Positions 1 through 5,972 of a DNA stretch of 6,006 bases are shown here, one piece after another. The first letter of the stretch is position 1, and each line of letters begins with the position of its first letter. Where the stretch lies: contig CASBRC010000343.1 in the NCBI GenBank assembly GCA_949128015.1, forward strand, positions 1 through 6,006, written 5' to 3'. A program made the translations under genes and the position numbers. Origin of the DNA: Synechococcales cyanobacterium PMM_0003. Lineage in GTDB: Bacteria; Cyanobacteriota; Cyanobacteriia; Pseudanabaenales; Pseudanabaenaceae. The notes below the pieces were generated by a model, which saw nothing but the letters and a program-made list of their open reading frames with translations, was not told the DNA's origin and searched no databases.

Positions 1-30
1 ACCCTAACCCTCCCCTTGCAAAGGGGAGGG
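1..30. repeat. G/C-rich hairpin repeat, first unit
   Basis: A perfect 10-bp inverted repeat (8-17 with 21-30, arms CCCTCCCCTT and AAGGGGAGGG) closes on a 3-nt loop, preceded by CCCTAA. Short hairpins of this type are dispersed in intergenic DNA of many filamentous cyanobacteria. The reconstructed repeat near 5761-5986 has a similar layout (CCCTAgCCC, then a C-rich arm, then a G-rich arm). The window starts inside or at the edge of this unit, so its left limit is unknown. No coding potential is seen. A rho-independent terminator for an upstream gene is possible but there is no T-tract after the stem. Confidence 0.7.
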
Positions 31-44
31 AACAAGATTTATGG

Positions 45-80
45 TCTTCCCCCCTTTCCAAGGGGGAATTAAAGGGGGTA
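45..80. repeat. G/C-rich hairpin repeat, second unit
   Basis: A C-run (49-54) is followed by two G-runs (62-66 and 74-78), giving two alternative stems: 50-57 with 71-78 (CCCCCTTT/AAAGGGGG), or 47-53 with 62-68 (TTCCCCC/GGGGGAA). The two folds exclude each other. It adjoins the first hairpin unit and looks like part of the same class of dispersed cyanobacterial repeat. It ends about 35 bp before the putative promoter of the efflux gene. Confidence 0.6.
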
Positions 81-116
81 AGTCCGACATGCGCGTTTTA
101 CAGGGTATTTTCTTTC

Positions 117-145
117 TTGGAAATGTCCTAATTAAATTCTAAAAT
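117..145 (+). promoter_or_regulatory. Putative sigma-70-type promoter of the RND gene
   Basis: TTGGAA at 117-122 (4 of 6 matches to TTGACA) and TAAAAT at 140-145 (5 of 6 to TATAAT) are separated by exactly 17 bp. Transcription would begin near 152, leaving a leader of roughly 50 nt before the ATG at 206. With the hairpin repeats just upstream, this suggests the pump gene can be transcribed on its own. It is a consensus match by eye only. Confidence 0.4.
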
Positions 146-205
146 GATCACGGCAGTCAGTGGCTAGGCTTATTTCCGCAATTTTTATCCCTTACATCTC
201 TGCCC

Positions 206-3200
206 ATGCTGCTATCGATCTCTGACTTCTTCATTAGACGACCTGTATTTTCGACAGTTTGTTCTATTGTGATCACATTAATGGGAACAGCCTGCATTTT
301 CTTGTTACCTGTTGCCCAATACCCAGAAATTACACCACCCAAAGTCACTGTTACCGCCAACTATGTTGGTGCAAATGCAGAGGTCGTGGAGTCCACAGTT
401 ACCAATATTCTCGAAAGAGAACTAAATGGGATTGAAGGAGTGCGTTATATCACTTCGACTAGTGCCAATAATGGAACCAGTTCGGTTAATTTAGTTTTTG
501 ATCTTGGCAAGAACAAAGATCTTGCGGCCGTTGATGTCCAAAATCGCGTCTCTACAGTAGAGTCACAGTTACCAGGTCCAGTGCAACAAACTGGAGTACG
601 TGTTAGTAAAGAATCTTCAGGTTTTCTCTTTGCGATCGGGGTATACGCTGAAAAAGGAGAATACGATGATTTGTATTTGAGTAATTACGCCGATCTTTAT
701 ATTGTTGATGCGATTAAGAAAGTCAAAGGGGTTGGTAATGTCATTATTTTTGGTGAGCGAAAATATGCCATGCGAGTCTGGCTCGATCCCAATAAATTAT
801 CAGCGAGGGGATTGACTGCTCAGGATGTTGTAGTGGCTATTCAGCAGCAAAATTTGCAGGTGGGTGTCGGGCAAATTGGGCAGCAGCCTAACTTACCCGA
901 TCAGCAATATCAACTGTCAATTTCAGCAAGTGGAAGATTACAAAGTACCGAAGAATTTTCTGAAATTGTCATTAGAAGTGCTAATGATGGCTCTCCAATT
1001 AAACTTCGTGATGTTGGTCGAGTAGAATTAGGTGCTGAGAATTATGGTTCATCGCTTCGATTTAATGGAACTAGAGGAATTGGCTTAGGTGTATCCCAGT
1101 TGCCAGACGCTAATGCCTTGGATGTGGCTCACGCAGTTAAAAAGGTTCTACAGGAACTAAAGCCGAGCTTCCCGCCTGGGCTAAATTATGAGGTTGCCTT
1201 TGATACAACGACTTTCATCGAAGCTGGAACCGAAGAGGTAATTATTTCACTCTTAATTGCGATCGCATTAGTAATCGTAATTATCTTTTTATTCTTGCAA
1301 AATTGGCGCTCAACATTAATCCCTGCGATCGCAATCCCAGTATCTTTAATTGGTACATTCATTTTCATTAAGCTTCTTAATTTTAACATCAATACCCTAA
1401 CGCTGTTTGGGTTAACCCTTGCGACAGGACTAGTCGTTGATGATGCGATCGTTGTGGTTGAAGACATCACCCGACGCATTCAAGACAAAGGAGAGAATCC
1501 AGTTCAGGCTGCGATCGCGGCGATGAATGAATTACAAGGTGCAGTTATCGCTAGCTCCTTGGTACTGATTGCCGTATTTGTCCCTGTTGCTTTTTTCCCC
1601 GGAACAACTGGGCAATTGTATAAACAATTTGCGTTGACAATCGCATTTTCGATTACAGTGTCTACCTTTAATGCGCTGACACTTTCGCCAACCTTAGCCG
1701 CCTTGTTGCTCAAGCAGGAAGCCCCAAGTAGCAATTGGTTATTTGATCGGGTGAATTGGGCCATTGATGGTACAAAGCATAACTATCAGTGGCTAGTTAC
1801 TAAATCAACTAACTTCAAAGGGATTGTGATGATCTTGTTTATCATCTCTCTTTTCCTTACCTATTGGATATATACGATTGTGCCTAGAGGCTTCCTACCA
1901 CAGGAAGATCAGGGCTATTTTATTACCATCGTCCAAGCTCCTGAGGGGGTATCCCTCAATTACACCGAAAAGGTGCTAGAAACCATTGAAGGAATCATGC
2001 GCCAAAAAGATGAAAAAGGTGAACCTGTTTATCCTGAAATTGCCAATATCTTTGCAGTTGGTGGATTTAGCTTTAGTGGCAACACACCTAATAACGGGAT
2101 CGTTTTTACAACTCTTAAACCTTGGAAAGAGCGATCGCGATCGGCTGACAGTATTATTGGTGGCTTTGCGCCCAAGCCTTTTGGATTGTTTCCTGAACTA
2201 GTTTCCATTAAGGAGGCTTTTGTAATTCCCTTCCCACCACCCGCAATTCAAGGGCTGAGTAACTTCGGCGGTTTTGAGTTCCAATTGCAGGACAAAGCAA
2301 ATCAAGGCTTCCCAGCCATCGAACAAACGATGGGAGCATTATTGGCAAAAGCGAGTACCTATCCTGATCCTAGCCGCCCTATGTTGTCAGGATTACGTCC
2401 AAATTTCAATGGCAACACCCCACAGTTGAGTGTCGAAGTCAATCGCGTCAAAGCCAATGCTTTGCGAGTCTCTTTACAAGATATTTACAGCACTTTGCAG
2501 ACCTTGCTCGGTTCGCAATATGTGAACGACTTCAATACATTTGGGCGGACTTATCGCGTCTATGTTCAAGCGGATGCCAAGTTTCGTTCTAATCCTGATG
2601 ACATTAATAAACTGTATGTGCGGTCAAGTACTGGTGAAAGTATTCCGCTGAGTAATTTGGTAACAGTCACCCAAACCGTTGGACCCTCGATCATCAATCA
2701 CTACAATCTATTCCGTTCCGTACAAATCACGGGCAACACTGCTCCTGGAGTAAGCTCTGGACAAGCGATCGAAGCTATCAGCAAGATTGCTAAAGAAGTT
2801 CTGCCTAAGAGCTTTAGCTACGAATGGTCTGGCTTATCTCTTGAAGAAATAGGCTCTGGTAGTAGCGCCTTCTTTATTTTTGGAATGGGCATCGTATTTG
2901 TGTTTTTGGTACTTGCCGCTCAATACGAAAACTACATTGATCCGACAATCATTATGCTGACAGTACCACTTGCAGTATTGGGGGCACTCTTGGCGGTGAT
3001 GTTACGCAGTCTAGCTAATCCCAACTTTTCTAATGATGTCTATACCCAGATCGGTCTTGTGATGCTAATCGGGATGGCAAGCAAGAACGCAATTTTGATT
3101 GTGGAATTTGCCAATCAATTACAAGAAAGTGGACTAAGCATCACTAAGGCTGTGATAGAATCTGCACAACAAAGGTTGCGCCCAATCCTAATGACGGCAT

Positions 3201-3517
3201 TCTCAACAATTATCGGCATCTTCCCACTTGTAATTGCGACAGGAGCAGGGGCGGCGGCACGTCAATCGATTGGTACGGCAGTACTGGGCGGTATGTGTGT
3301 AGCAACCTTTCTAAGCTTGTTTATCGTGCCGATCCTTTACATTGTGGTCAAAAATATTGAAGAACGGATGAAGATTGGTCTACATAGACCTAAAGACTTA
3401 GAACTTGAAGTTGTTCCCTTATATGAAGGTGATTTACATGGCGATGGGTTGAATGGCAATCATAATGGTAGTCATTCTGCTGAATCCACTCAAGAGAAGA
3501 GCAAATCACAGCCATAA
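206..3517 (+). CDS. RND multidrug efflux permease, HAE1/AcrB family
   Basis: Inner-membrane pump of the hydrophobe/amphiphile efflux (HAE1) RND family. It uses the proton gradient to expel small molecules through a membrane fusion protein and an outer membrane channel, neither of which is in this window. The 1103 residues are slightly longer than AcrB (about 1050). The family layout is complete: TM1 at about 12-34, a large periplasmic loop 38-342, TM2-TM6 about 344-500, TM7 about 540-560, a second periplasmic loop 562-884, and TM8-TM12 about 886-1048. Proton-relay residues are all present: Asp412-Asp413 in TM4 (GLVVDDAIVVVED), Lys960 in TM10 (SKNAILIVEF), and Arg990 and Thr997, which align with AcrB D407/D408, K940, R971 and T978. 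The glycine-rich loop (GGFSFSGNTPNNG, 619-631) matches the AcrB switch loop region. The tail after about 1060 is hydrophilic and rich in Gly, Asn and His. The ATG at 206 gives the usual family N-terminus (MLLSISDFFIRRPVF); an in-frame TAA lies at 140-142 with no other ATG between. No Shine-Dalgarno is visible. Substrate cannot be predicted. Confidence 0.95.
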   Translation: MLLSISDFFIRRPVFSTVCSIVITLMGTACIFLLPVAQYPEITPPKVTVTANYVGANAEVVESTVTNILERELNGIEGVRYITSTSANNGTSSVNLVFDLGKNKDLAAVDVQNRVSTVESQLPGPVQQTGVRVSKESSGFLFAIGVYAEKGEYDDLYLSNYADLYIVDAIKKVKGVGNVIIFGERKYAMRVWLDPNKLSARGLTAQDVVVAIQQQNLQVGVGQIGQQPNLPDQQYQLSISASGRLQSTEEFSEIVIRSANDGSPIKLRDVGRVELGAENYGSSLRFNGTRGIGLGVSQLPDANALDVAHAVKKVLQELKPSFPPGLNYEVAFDTTTFIEAGTEEVIISLLIAIALVIVIIFLFLQNWRSTLIPAIAIPVSLIGTFIFIKLLNFNINTLTLFGLTLATGLVVDDAIVVVEDITRRIQDKGENPVQAAIAAMNELQGAVIASSLVLIAVFVPVAFFPGTTGQLYKQFALTIAFSITVSTFNALTLSPTLAALLLKQEAPSSNWLFDRVNWAIDGTKHNYQWLVTKSTNFKGIVMILFIISLFLTYWIYTIVPRGFLPQEDQGYFITIVQAPEGVSLNYTEKVLETIEGIMRQKDEKGEPVYPEIANIFAVGGFSFSGNTPNNGIVFTTLKPWKERSRSADSIIGGFAPKPFGLFPELVSIKEAFVIPFPPPAIQGLSNFGGFEFQLQDKANQGFPAIEQTMGALLAKASTYPDPSRPMLSGLRPNFNGNTPQLSVEVNRVKANALRVSLQDIYSTLQTLLGSQYVNDFNTFGRTYRVYVQADAKFRSNPDDINKLYVRSSTGESIPLSNLVTVTQTVGPSIINHYNLFRSVQITGNTAPGVSSGQAIEAISKIAKEVLPKSFSYEWSGLSLEEIGSGSSAFFIFGMGIVFVFLVLAAQYENYIDPTIIMLTVPLAVLGALLAVMLRSLANPNFSNDVYTQIGLVMLIGMASKNAILIVEFANQLQESGLSITKAVIESAQQRLRPILMTAFSTIIGIFPLVIATGAGAAARQSIGTAVLGGMCVATFLSLFIVPILYIVVKNIEERMKIGLHRPKDLELEVVPLYEGDLHGDGLNGNHNGSHSAESTQEKSKSQP

Positions 3518-3535
3518 CAATAATAATCAATTCAT

Positions 3536-3570
3536 AAAAAAGAAGAGGTGCTTTGCACCTCTTCTTTTTT
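3536..3570. terminator. Bidirectional rho-independent terminator
   Basis: A perfect 16-bp stem (3536-3551 with 3555-3570) closes on a TTT loop. The core GAAGAGGTGC/GCACCTCTTC is flanked by six A on the left and six T on the right, so either transcript ends in a hairpin plus U-run. It lies between the convergent efflux gene (stop at 3515-3517) and pdxJ, and serves both. The last two bases of its right arm belong to the pdxJ stop codon (TAA on the - strand, 3571-3569). Confidence 0.9.
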
Positions 3571-4285
3571 ATGGATTAATTAATGTTTTCATTTCACGAA
3601 TTGCTCTTTCTAAGCCAACTAGTACAGCGCGGCTAATAATACTGTGACCAATATTTAACTCTTCCATCCCTTCAATTTGAGCTACAGCGCGGGTATTCCA
3701 ATAAGTTAAGCCGTGTCCAGAATTTAGCCTTAATCCTAGCTTAATCGCTAAAGCTCCGCCTTTAGTTAACACTTCCAACTCGCGCTTAAGTTCTTCTTCA
3801 TTTTTGGCATTGGCATAAGTCCCTGTATGCAACTCGACTAGTTTTGCACCAGTTCGCGCCGAAGCTTGGATTTGTTCTATTTCAGCATCAACAAATAAAC
3901 TTACAGGAATACCTGCACCTTGTAATTGATGCACAAATTTACCTAAGCGATCGCATTGAGCCTTAACATTTAAGCCACCTTCGGTAGTAATTTCTTCACG
4001 GCGTTCTGGTACAAGCGTAATATAGTCAGGCTTAACATCAAGTGCGATCGCGACCATTTCGGGAGTTGCAGCCATTTCCAAATTGAGGCGGGTACGCACA
4101 GTTTGTCTGAGTAGACGCACATCGCGCTCTTGGATATGACGGCGATCTTCGCGTAAATGTACAGTAATCCCATCTGCTCCAGCCAACTCGGCAATCACGG
4201 CGGCGGCAACTGGATCAGGATCAGTACCTCGACGAGCTTGGCGAATGGTAGCAATATGATCGATATTTACTCCGAGCGTAGGCAA
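3569..4285 (-). CDS. pdxJ: Pyridoxine 5'-phosphate synthase
   Basis: Cytosolic enzyme that condenses 3-amino-1-hydroxyacetone 1-phosphate (made via PdxA) with 1-deoxy-D-xylulose 5-phosphate to give pyridoxine 5'-phosphate, the last ring-forming step of the DXP-dependent vitamin B6 route. The 238 residues are the normal length and match the PdxJ TIM barrel throughout: [16 protein letters not shown] (5-20), the [14 protein letters not shown] block (37-50), LNLEMA (67-72), TTEGGL (100-105), ELHTGTYA (151-158), NSGHGLTY (188-195) and [12 protein letters not shown] (209-220). By comparison with the E. coli enzyme, catalytic residues are His43, Glu70 and His191. The start is a TTG codon (4285-4283): GAGG (4297-4294) sits 8 nt upstream, an in-frame TAA lies at 4318-4316, no ATG or GTG lies between, and the resulting N-terminus fits the family. 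It is convergent with the efflux gene, with which it shares a terminator, and divergent from the PLP-enzyme gene at 4464. Confidence 0.97.
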   Translation of the reverse strand: MPTLGVNIDHIATIRQARRGTDPDPVAAAVIAELAGADGITVHLREDRRHIQERDVRLLRQTVRTRLNLEMAATPEMVAIALDVKPDYITLVPERREEITTEGGLNVKAQCDRLGKFVHQLQGAGIPVSLFVDAEIEQIQASARTGAKLVELHTGTYANAKNEEELKRELEVLTKGGALAIKLGLRLNSGHGLTYWNTRAVAQIEGMEELNIGHSIISRAVLVGLERAIREMKTLINP

Positions 4286-4293
4286 AGCTTTAT

Positions 4294-4297
4294 CCTC
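4294..4297 (-). promoter_or_regulatory. Ribosome binding site fixing the pdxJ TTG start
   Basis: Read on the - strand, GAGG lies 8 nt before the TTG at 4285-4283. This is ideal spacing, and with the in-frame stop at 4318-4316 it supports the TTG as the true initiation codon of pdxJ. Confidence 0.65.
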
Positions 4298-4394
4298 AAG
4301 AATTTTAAAAAGTCTTTATATTCCTTATCTATATGATATTAGAACAAATTCAAGTCTAGAAAGCAAAAGCAGGGATTCTTGGCAATTTTTAGTT

Positions 4395-4409
4395 TCTAGC
4401 GTTGCTAGA
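4395..4409. promoter_or_regulatory. Small inverted repeat in the divergent intergenic region, possible operator
   Basis: TCTAGC-GTT-GCTAGA is a perfect 6-bp inverted repeat with a 3-nt spacer, centred in the 178-bp region between pdxJ and the PLP-enzyme gene. A related palindrome, TCTAGA, lies about 40 bp to the left at 4355-4360. The right arm overlaps the putative -35 box of the + strand gene. An operator is one reading; a chance palindrome is equally possible. Confidence 0.25.
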
Positions 4410-4435
4410 CAAAATCATTCACCTTCACGTAGGAT
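4406..4435 (+). promoter_or_regulatory. Putative promoter of the PLP-enzyme gene
   Basis: TAGACA at 4406-4411 (5 of 6 to TTGACA) and TAGGAT at 4430-4435 (4 of 6 to TATAAT) are spaced by 18 bp. Transcription would begin near 4442 and leave a leader of about 20 nt. The match is modest. No equally convincing promoter was found for pdxJ on the opposite strand, although AT-rich DNA at about 4301-4345 could hold one. Confidence 0.3.
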
Positions 4436-4463
4436 CATGAACCGCCAAAAAACTTGAAGATAA

Positions 4464-5723
4464 ATGACCTCTGACAAAATGAAGCTGCTGGTTGCAGAAG
4501 CCGTTACCGCCCTTGCGCCAACATTTACCCAAATCGATCTCCATGTAAAGAATAATCTTGAACGAGTTTTACAAGCTTTTCGCGATCGCCGTGTGGGAGC
4601 GCATCATTTTGCTAGTGTTTCGGGCTATGGTCATGGGGATATGGGTCGTGATGTCCTTGATGAGGTTTTCGCGCAAGTAATGGGCGCAGAAGCTGCCGCC
4701 GTGCGCGTGCAGTTTGTCTCTGGGACTCATGCGATCGCATGTTGTTTATTCGGCATTTTGCGTCCCCTTGATGAACTTTTATCAGTAGTGGGAGCGCCCT
4801 ACGACACGCTCGAAGAAGTAATCGGCTATCCTCTCACCAGCGACAGCCAAGGAACAGCCTATGCAGGTTCACTCAAAGATTTTGGTATCACCTATCGTCA
4901 ACTGGAACTCACTCCCGAAGGCAATGTAAATTGGGAAGCTCTGGCAAAAGCGGTCAAACCGCAAACACGGATGGTATTGATTCAACGATCTTGTGGTTAT
5001 GCGTGGAGGCAGAGTCTATCCATTGAAGACATTGAGAGAATCATCAAGTTAGTCAAGCAGCAAAACCCGAACACGGTCTGTTTTGTTGATAACTGCTATG
5101 GTGAATTTATTAGCGATCGCGAACCAACAGCAGTGGGAGCCGATATCATCGCAGGCTCTCTTATTAAAAATCCTGGTGGCACGATCGCTACCGCAGGCGG
5201 ATATGTCGCAGGCAAATCCGAATATGTCGAATTAGCCGCCCAACGACTCACGGCTCCCGGCATTGGGCGTGAAGGCGGTGCAACTTTCGATCTTAACCGC
5301 TTGCTCTTTCAAGGACTATTTCTTGCACCACAAATGGTCGGTGAAGCCATGAAAAGCAGTCACCTCGCTGCTTATGTATTTGACAAATTAGGATACAAAG
5401 TTAAGCCGCTTCCCTTTGAGCCACGCTGCGATATCATTCAAGCAATTCAACTCGGCGATCCCAAAAAATTGATTGAATTCTGTCGCAATCTCCAACGCTT
5501 CTCACCCATTGATTCCTATGTCGATCCTGTGCCTGGAGAAATGCCAGGATATGTCAGTCAGTTAGTCATGGCTGGAGGAACATTTATCGATGGCAGTACT
5601 TTAGAGCTATCAGCAGATGGACCTCTACGCGAACCTTACACCGTATTTCTCCAAGGCGGAACCCATTGGGCACATATTGCGATCGCACTCGAAAATTTTC
5701 AAATTGATGATTTATCTCAATAG
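4464..5723 (+). CDS. PLP-dependent enzyme, methionine gamma-lyase / aluminium-resistance family
   Basis: A fold-type I PLP enzyme of the family called 'methionine gamma-lyase family' or 'aluminium resistance protein' (Pfam PF06838). Real methionine gamma-lyases split methionine into methanethiol, 2-oxobutyrate and ammonia, but the activity of cyanobacterial members is, to my knowledge, not established, so the name states kinship only. The 419 residues look complete. Visible features are HHFASVSGYGHGD (47-59) near the N-terminus, the likely phosphate-binding FVSGTHA (84-90), RSCGYAWRQSLSI (175-187), FVDNCYGEF (207-215) with Asp209 as the probable partner of the PLP ring nitrogen, and SLIKNPGGT (232-240) with Lys235 as the likely Schiff-base lysine. 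APGIGREGGATFD (264-276) and the GGTFIDGSTLELSADGPLRE block (371-390) follow. No signal peptide or membrane segment is seen, so it is probably cytosolic. The ATG directly follows an in-frame TAA (4461-4463) and so is the furthest possible start; Met6 at 4479 is an alternative. GAAG at 4456-4459 is a weak, rather close Shine-Dalgarno. Confidence 0.9.
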   Translation: MTSDKMKLLVAEAVTALAPTFTQIDLHVKNNLERVLQAFRDRRVGAHHFASVSGYGHGDMGRDVLDEVFAQVMGAEAAAVRVQFVSGTHAIACCLFGILRPLDELLSVVGAPYDTLEEVIGYPLTSDSQGTAYAGSLKDFGITYRQLELTPEGNVNWEALAKAVKPQTRMVLIQRSCGYAWRQSLSIEDIERIIKLVKQQNPNTVCFVDNCYGEFISDREPTAVGADIIAGSLIKNPGGTIATAGGYVAGKSEYVELAAQRLTAPGIGREGGATFDLNRLLFQGLFLAPQMVGEAMKSSHLAAYVFDKLGYKVKPLPFEPRCDIIQAIQLGDPKKLIEFCRNLQRFSPIDSYVDPVPGEMPGYVSQLVMAGGTFIDGSTLELSADGPLREPYTVFLQGGTHWAHIAIALENFQIDDLSQ

Positions 5724-5771
5724 CTTAACCTTAAGCAGAATTTTCTAAGATTCTCATCCCTAGCCCCCTCT

Positions 5772-5780
5772 CCTATTGAG
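5772..5780 (+). repeat. Target site duplication, left copy
   Basis: CCTATTGAG directly abuts the left inverted terminus and is repeated exactly at 5964-5972 next to the right terminus. The 9-bp length is that made by IS50/Tn5 and several other IS4-family elements. Confidence 0.88.
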
Positions 5781-5799
5781 CTACCGTGTATACACAAGT
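5781..5799 (+). repeat. Left terminal inverted repeat of the MITE
   Basis: CTACCGTGTATACACAAGT is the reverse complement of the right terminus with a single difference (T here at repeat position 11, C in the other copy). Pairing stops immediately inside base 19, which sets the length of the terminus. Confidence 0.88.
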
Positions 5800-5815
5800 C
5801 CAAATCACCATAAAT

Positions 5816-5836
5816 GCCCTGCAATAAATTGCGGGC
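5816..5836 (+). repeat. Hairpin 1 inside the MITE
   Basis: GCCC(T)GCAAT pairs with ATTGCGGGC around an AA loop: 9 bp with one bulged T at 5820. It is followed by TAAAAGC, giving GGGCTAAAAGC at 5833-5843, which recurs as GGGTTAAAAGC at 5860-5870 after hairpin 2. Confidence 0.7.
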
Positions 5837-5846
5837 TAAAAGCTAA

Positions 5847-5864
5847 AACCCGTTAAAACGGGTT
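5847..5864 (+). repeat. Hairpin 2 inside the MITE
   Basis: AACCCGTT and AACGGGTT form a perfect 8-bp stem around an AA spacer. It can form nested within the larger 5834-5847/5911-5924 pairing, apart from the shared base 5847. Confidence 0.7.
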
Positions 5865-5922
5865 AAAAGCATATCAAAAATAATATTTTATTCAGTCAGT
5901 TTCAACTTACTTTAGCTTTGAG

Positions 5923-5942
5923 CCAAGAACTTTAGTTCTTGG
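5923..5942 (+). repeat. Hairpin 3 inside the MITE
   Basis: CCAAGAACT and AGTTCTTGG form a perfect 9-bp stem around TT, ending 2 bp before the right terminus of the element. Its first bases (5923-5924) overlap the right arm of the larger internal inverted repeat. Confidence 0.7.
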
Positions 5943-5944
5943 TA

Positions 5945-5963
5945 ACTTGTGTGTACACGGTAG
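5945..5963 (-). repeat. Right terminal inverted repeat of the MITE
   Basis: ACTTGTGTGTACACGGTAG; its reverse complement differs from the left terminus at one of 19 positions and is followed at once by the second CCTATTGAG. Confidence 0.88.
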
Positions 5964-5972
5964 CCTATTGAG
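5964..5972 (+). repeat. Target site duplication, right copy
   Basis: CCTATTGAG, identical to 5772-5780, abuts the right terminus and then continues into AGGGCAAGGGG, the remaining arm of the interrupted hairpin repeat. Confidence 0.88.

Larger units (their letters stand above)
5781..5963. mobile_element. 183-bp MITE-like element with Tn5-like ends
   Basis: A non-autonomous miniature element bounded by 19-bp inverted termini (5781-5799 and 5945-5963, 18 of 19 paired) and flanked by an exact 9-bp direct repeat. No open reading frame of useful length lies inside, so any movement depends on a transposase encoded elsewhere. The left terminus CTACCGTGTATACACAAGT matches the Tn5/IS50 outside end, as I recall it, at 14 of 19 positions, including the whole inner block TATACACAAGT except none lost, and the duplication length also fits, so an IS4-superfamily (IS50-like) parent is inferred. 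The interior is packed with hairpins: 5816-5836, 5847-5864 and 5923-5942. A further 14-bp inverted repeat pairs 5834-5847 with 5911-5924, with one mismatch. The near-perfect termini and duplication suggest a fairly recent insertion. Confidence 0.85.

Noticed and set aside
89..142. A 17-codon open frame (ATG 89 to TAA 140) in frame with and upstream of the efflux gene, as a possible leader peptide
   Set aside because: It overlaps the proposed -35 and -10 boxes, has no clear Shine-Dalgarno, and encodes nothing recognisable; a chance frame is more likely.
157..360. Antisense open frame of 67 codons over the start of the efflux gene
   Set aside because: It lies opposite a strongly supported gene and has no family resemblance or ribosome binding site. 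The other antisense frames at 1186-1479 and 1504-1764 were dropped for the same reason.
1986..2201. A 71-codon frame on the + strand within the efflux gene
   Set aside because: It is an out-of-frame shadow of the RND coding sequence.
3453..3647. A 64-codon + strand frame spanning the end of the efflux gene and the terminator
   Set aside because: It runs through the terminator hairpin into antisense pdxJ, and its composition is low-complexity; not a gene.
4286..4345. A promoter for pdxJ on the - strand (for example TTGAAT with TAGATA)
   Set aside because: The AT-rich stretch offers several poor pairs with weak -10 matches or wrong spacing; none stands out enough to annotate.
5723..5736. GCTTAA-CC-TTAAGC just after the PLP-enzyme stop, as a terminator
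   Set aside because: The stem is short and AT-rich with an impossibly tight loop and only a weak T-run (5740-5743); not strong enough to call.
5816..5942. The series of palindromes near the right end as a small CRISPR array
   Set aside because: The hairpins differ in sequence, have no regular spacing or repeat-spacer pattern, and are enclosed by transposon termini and a target duplication.
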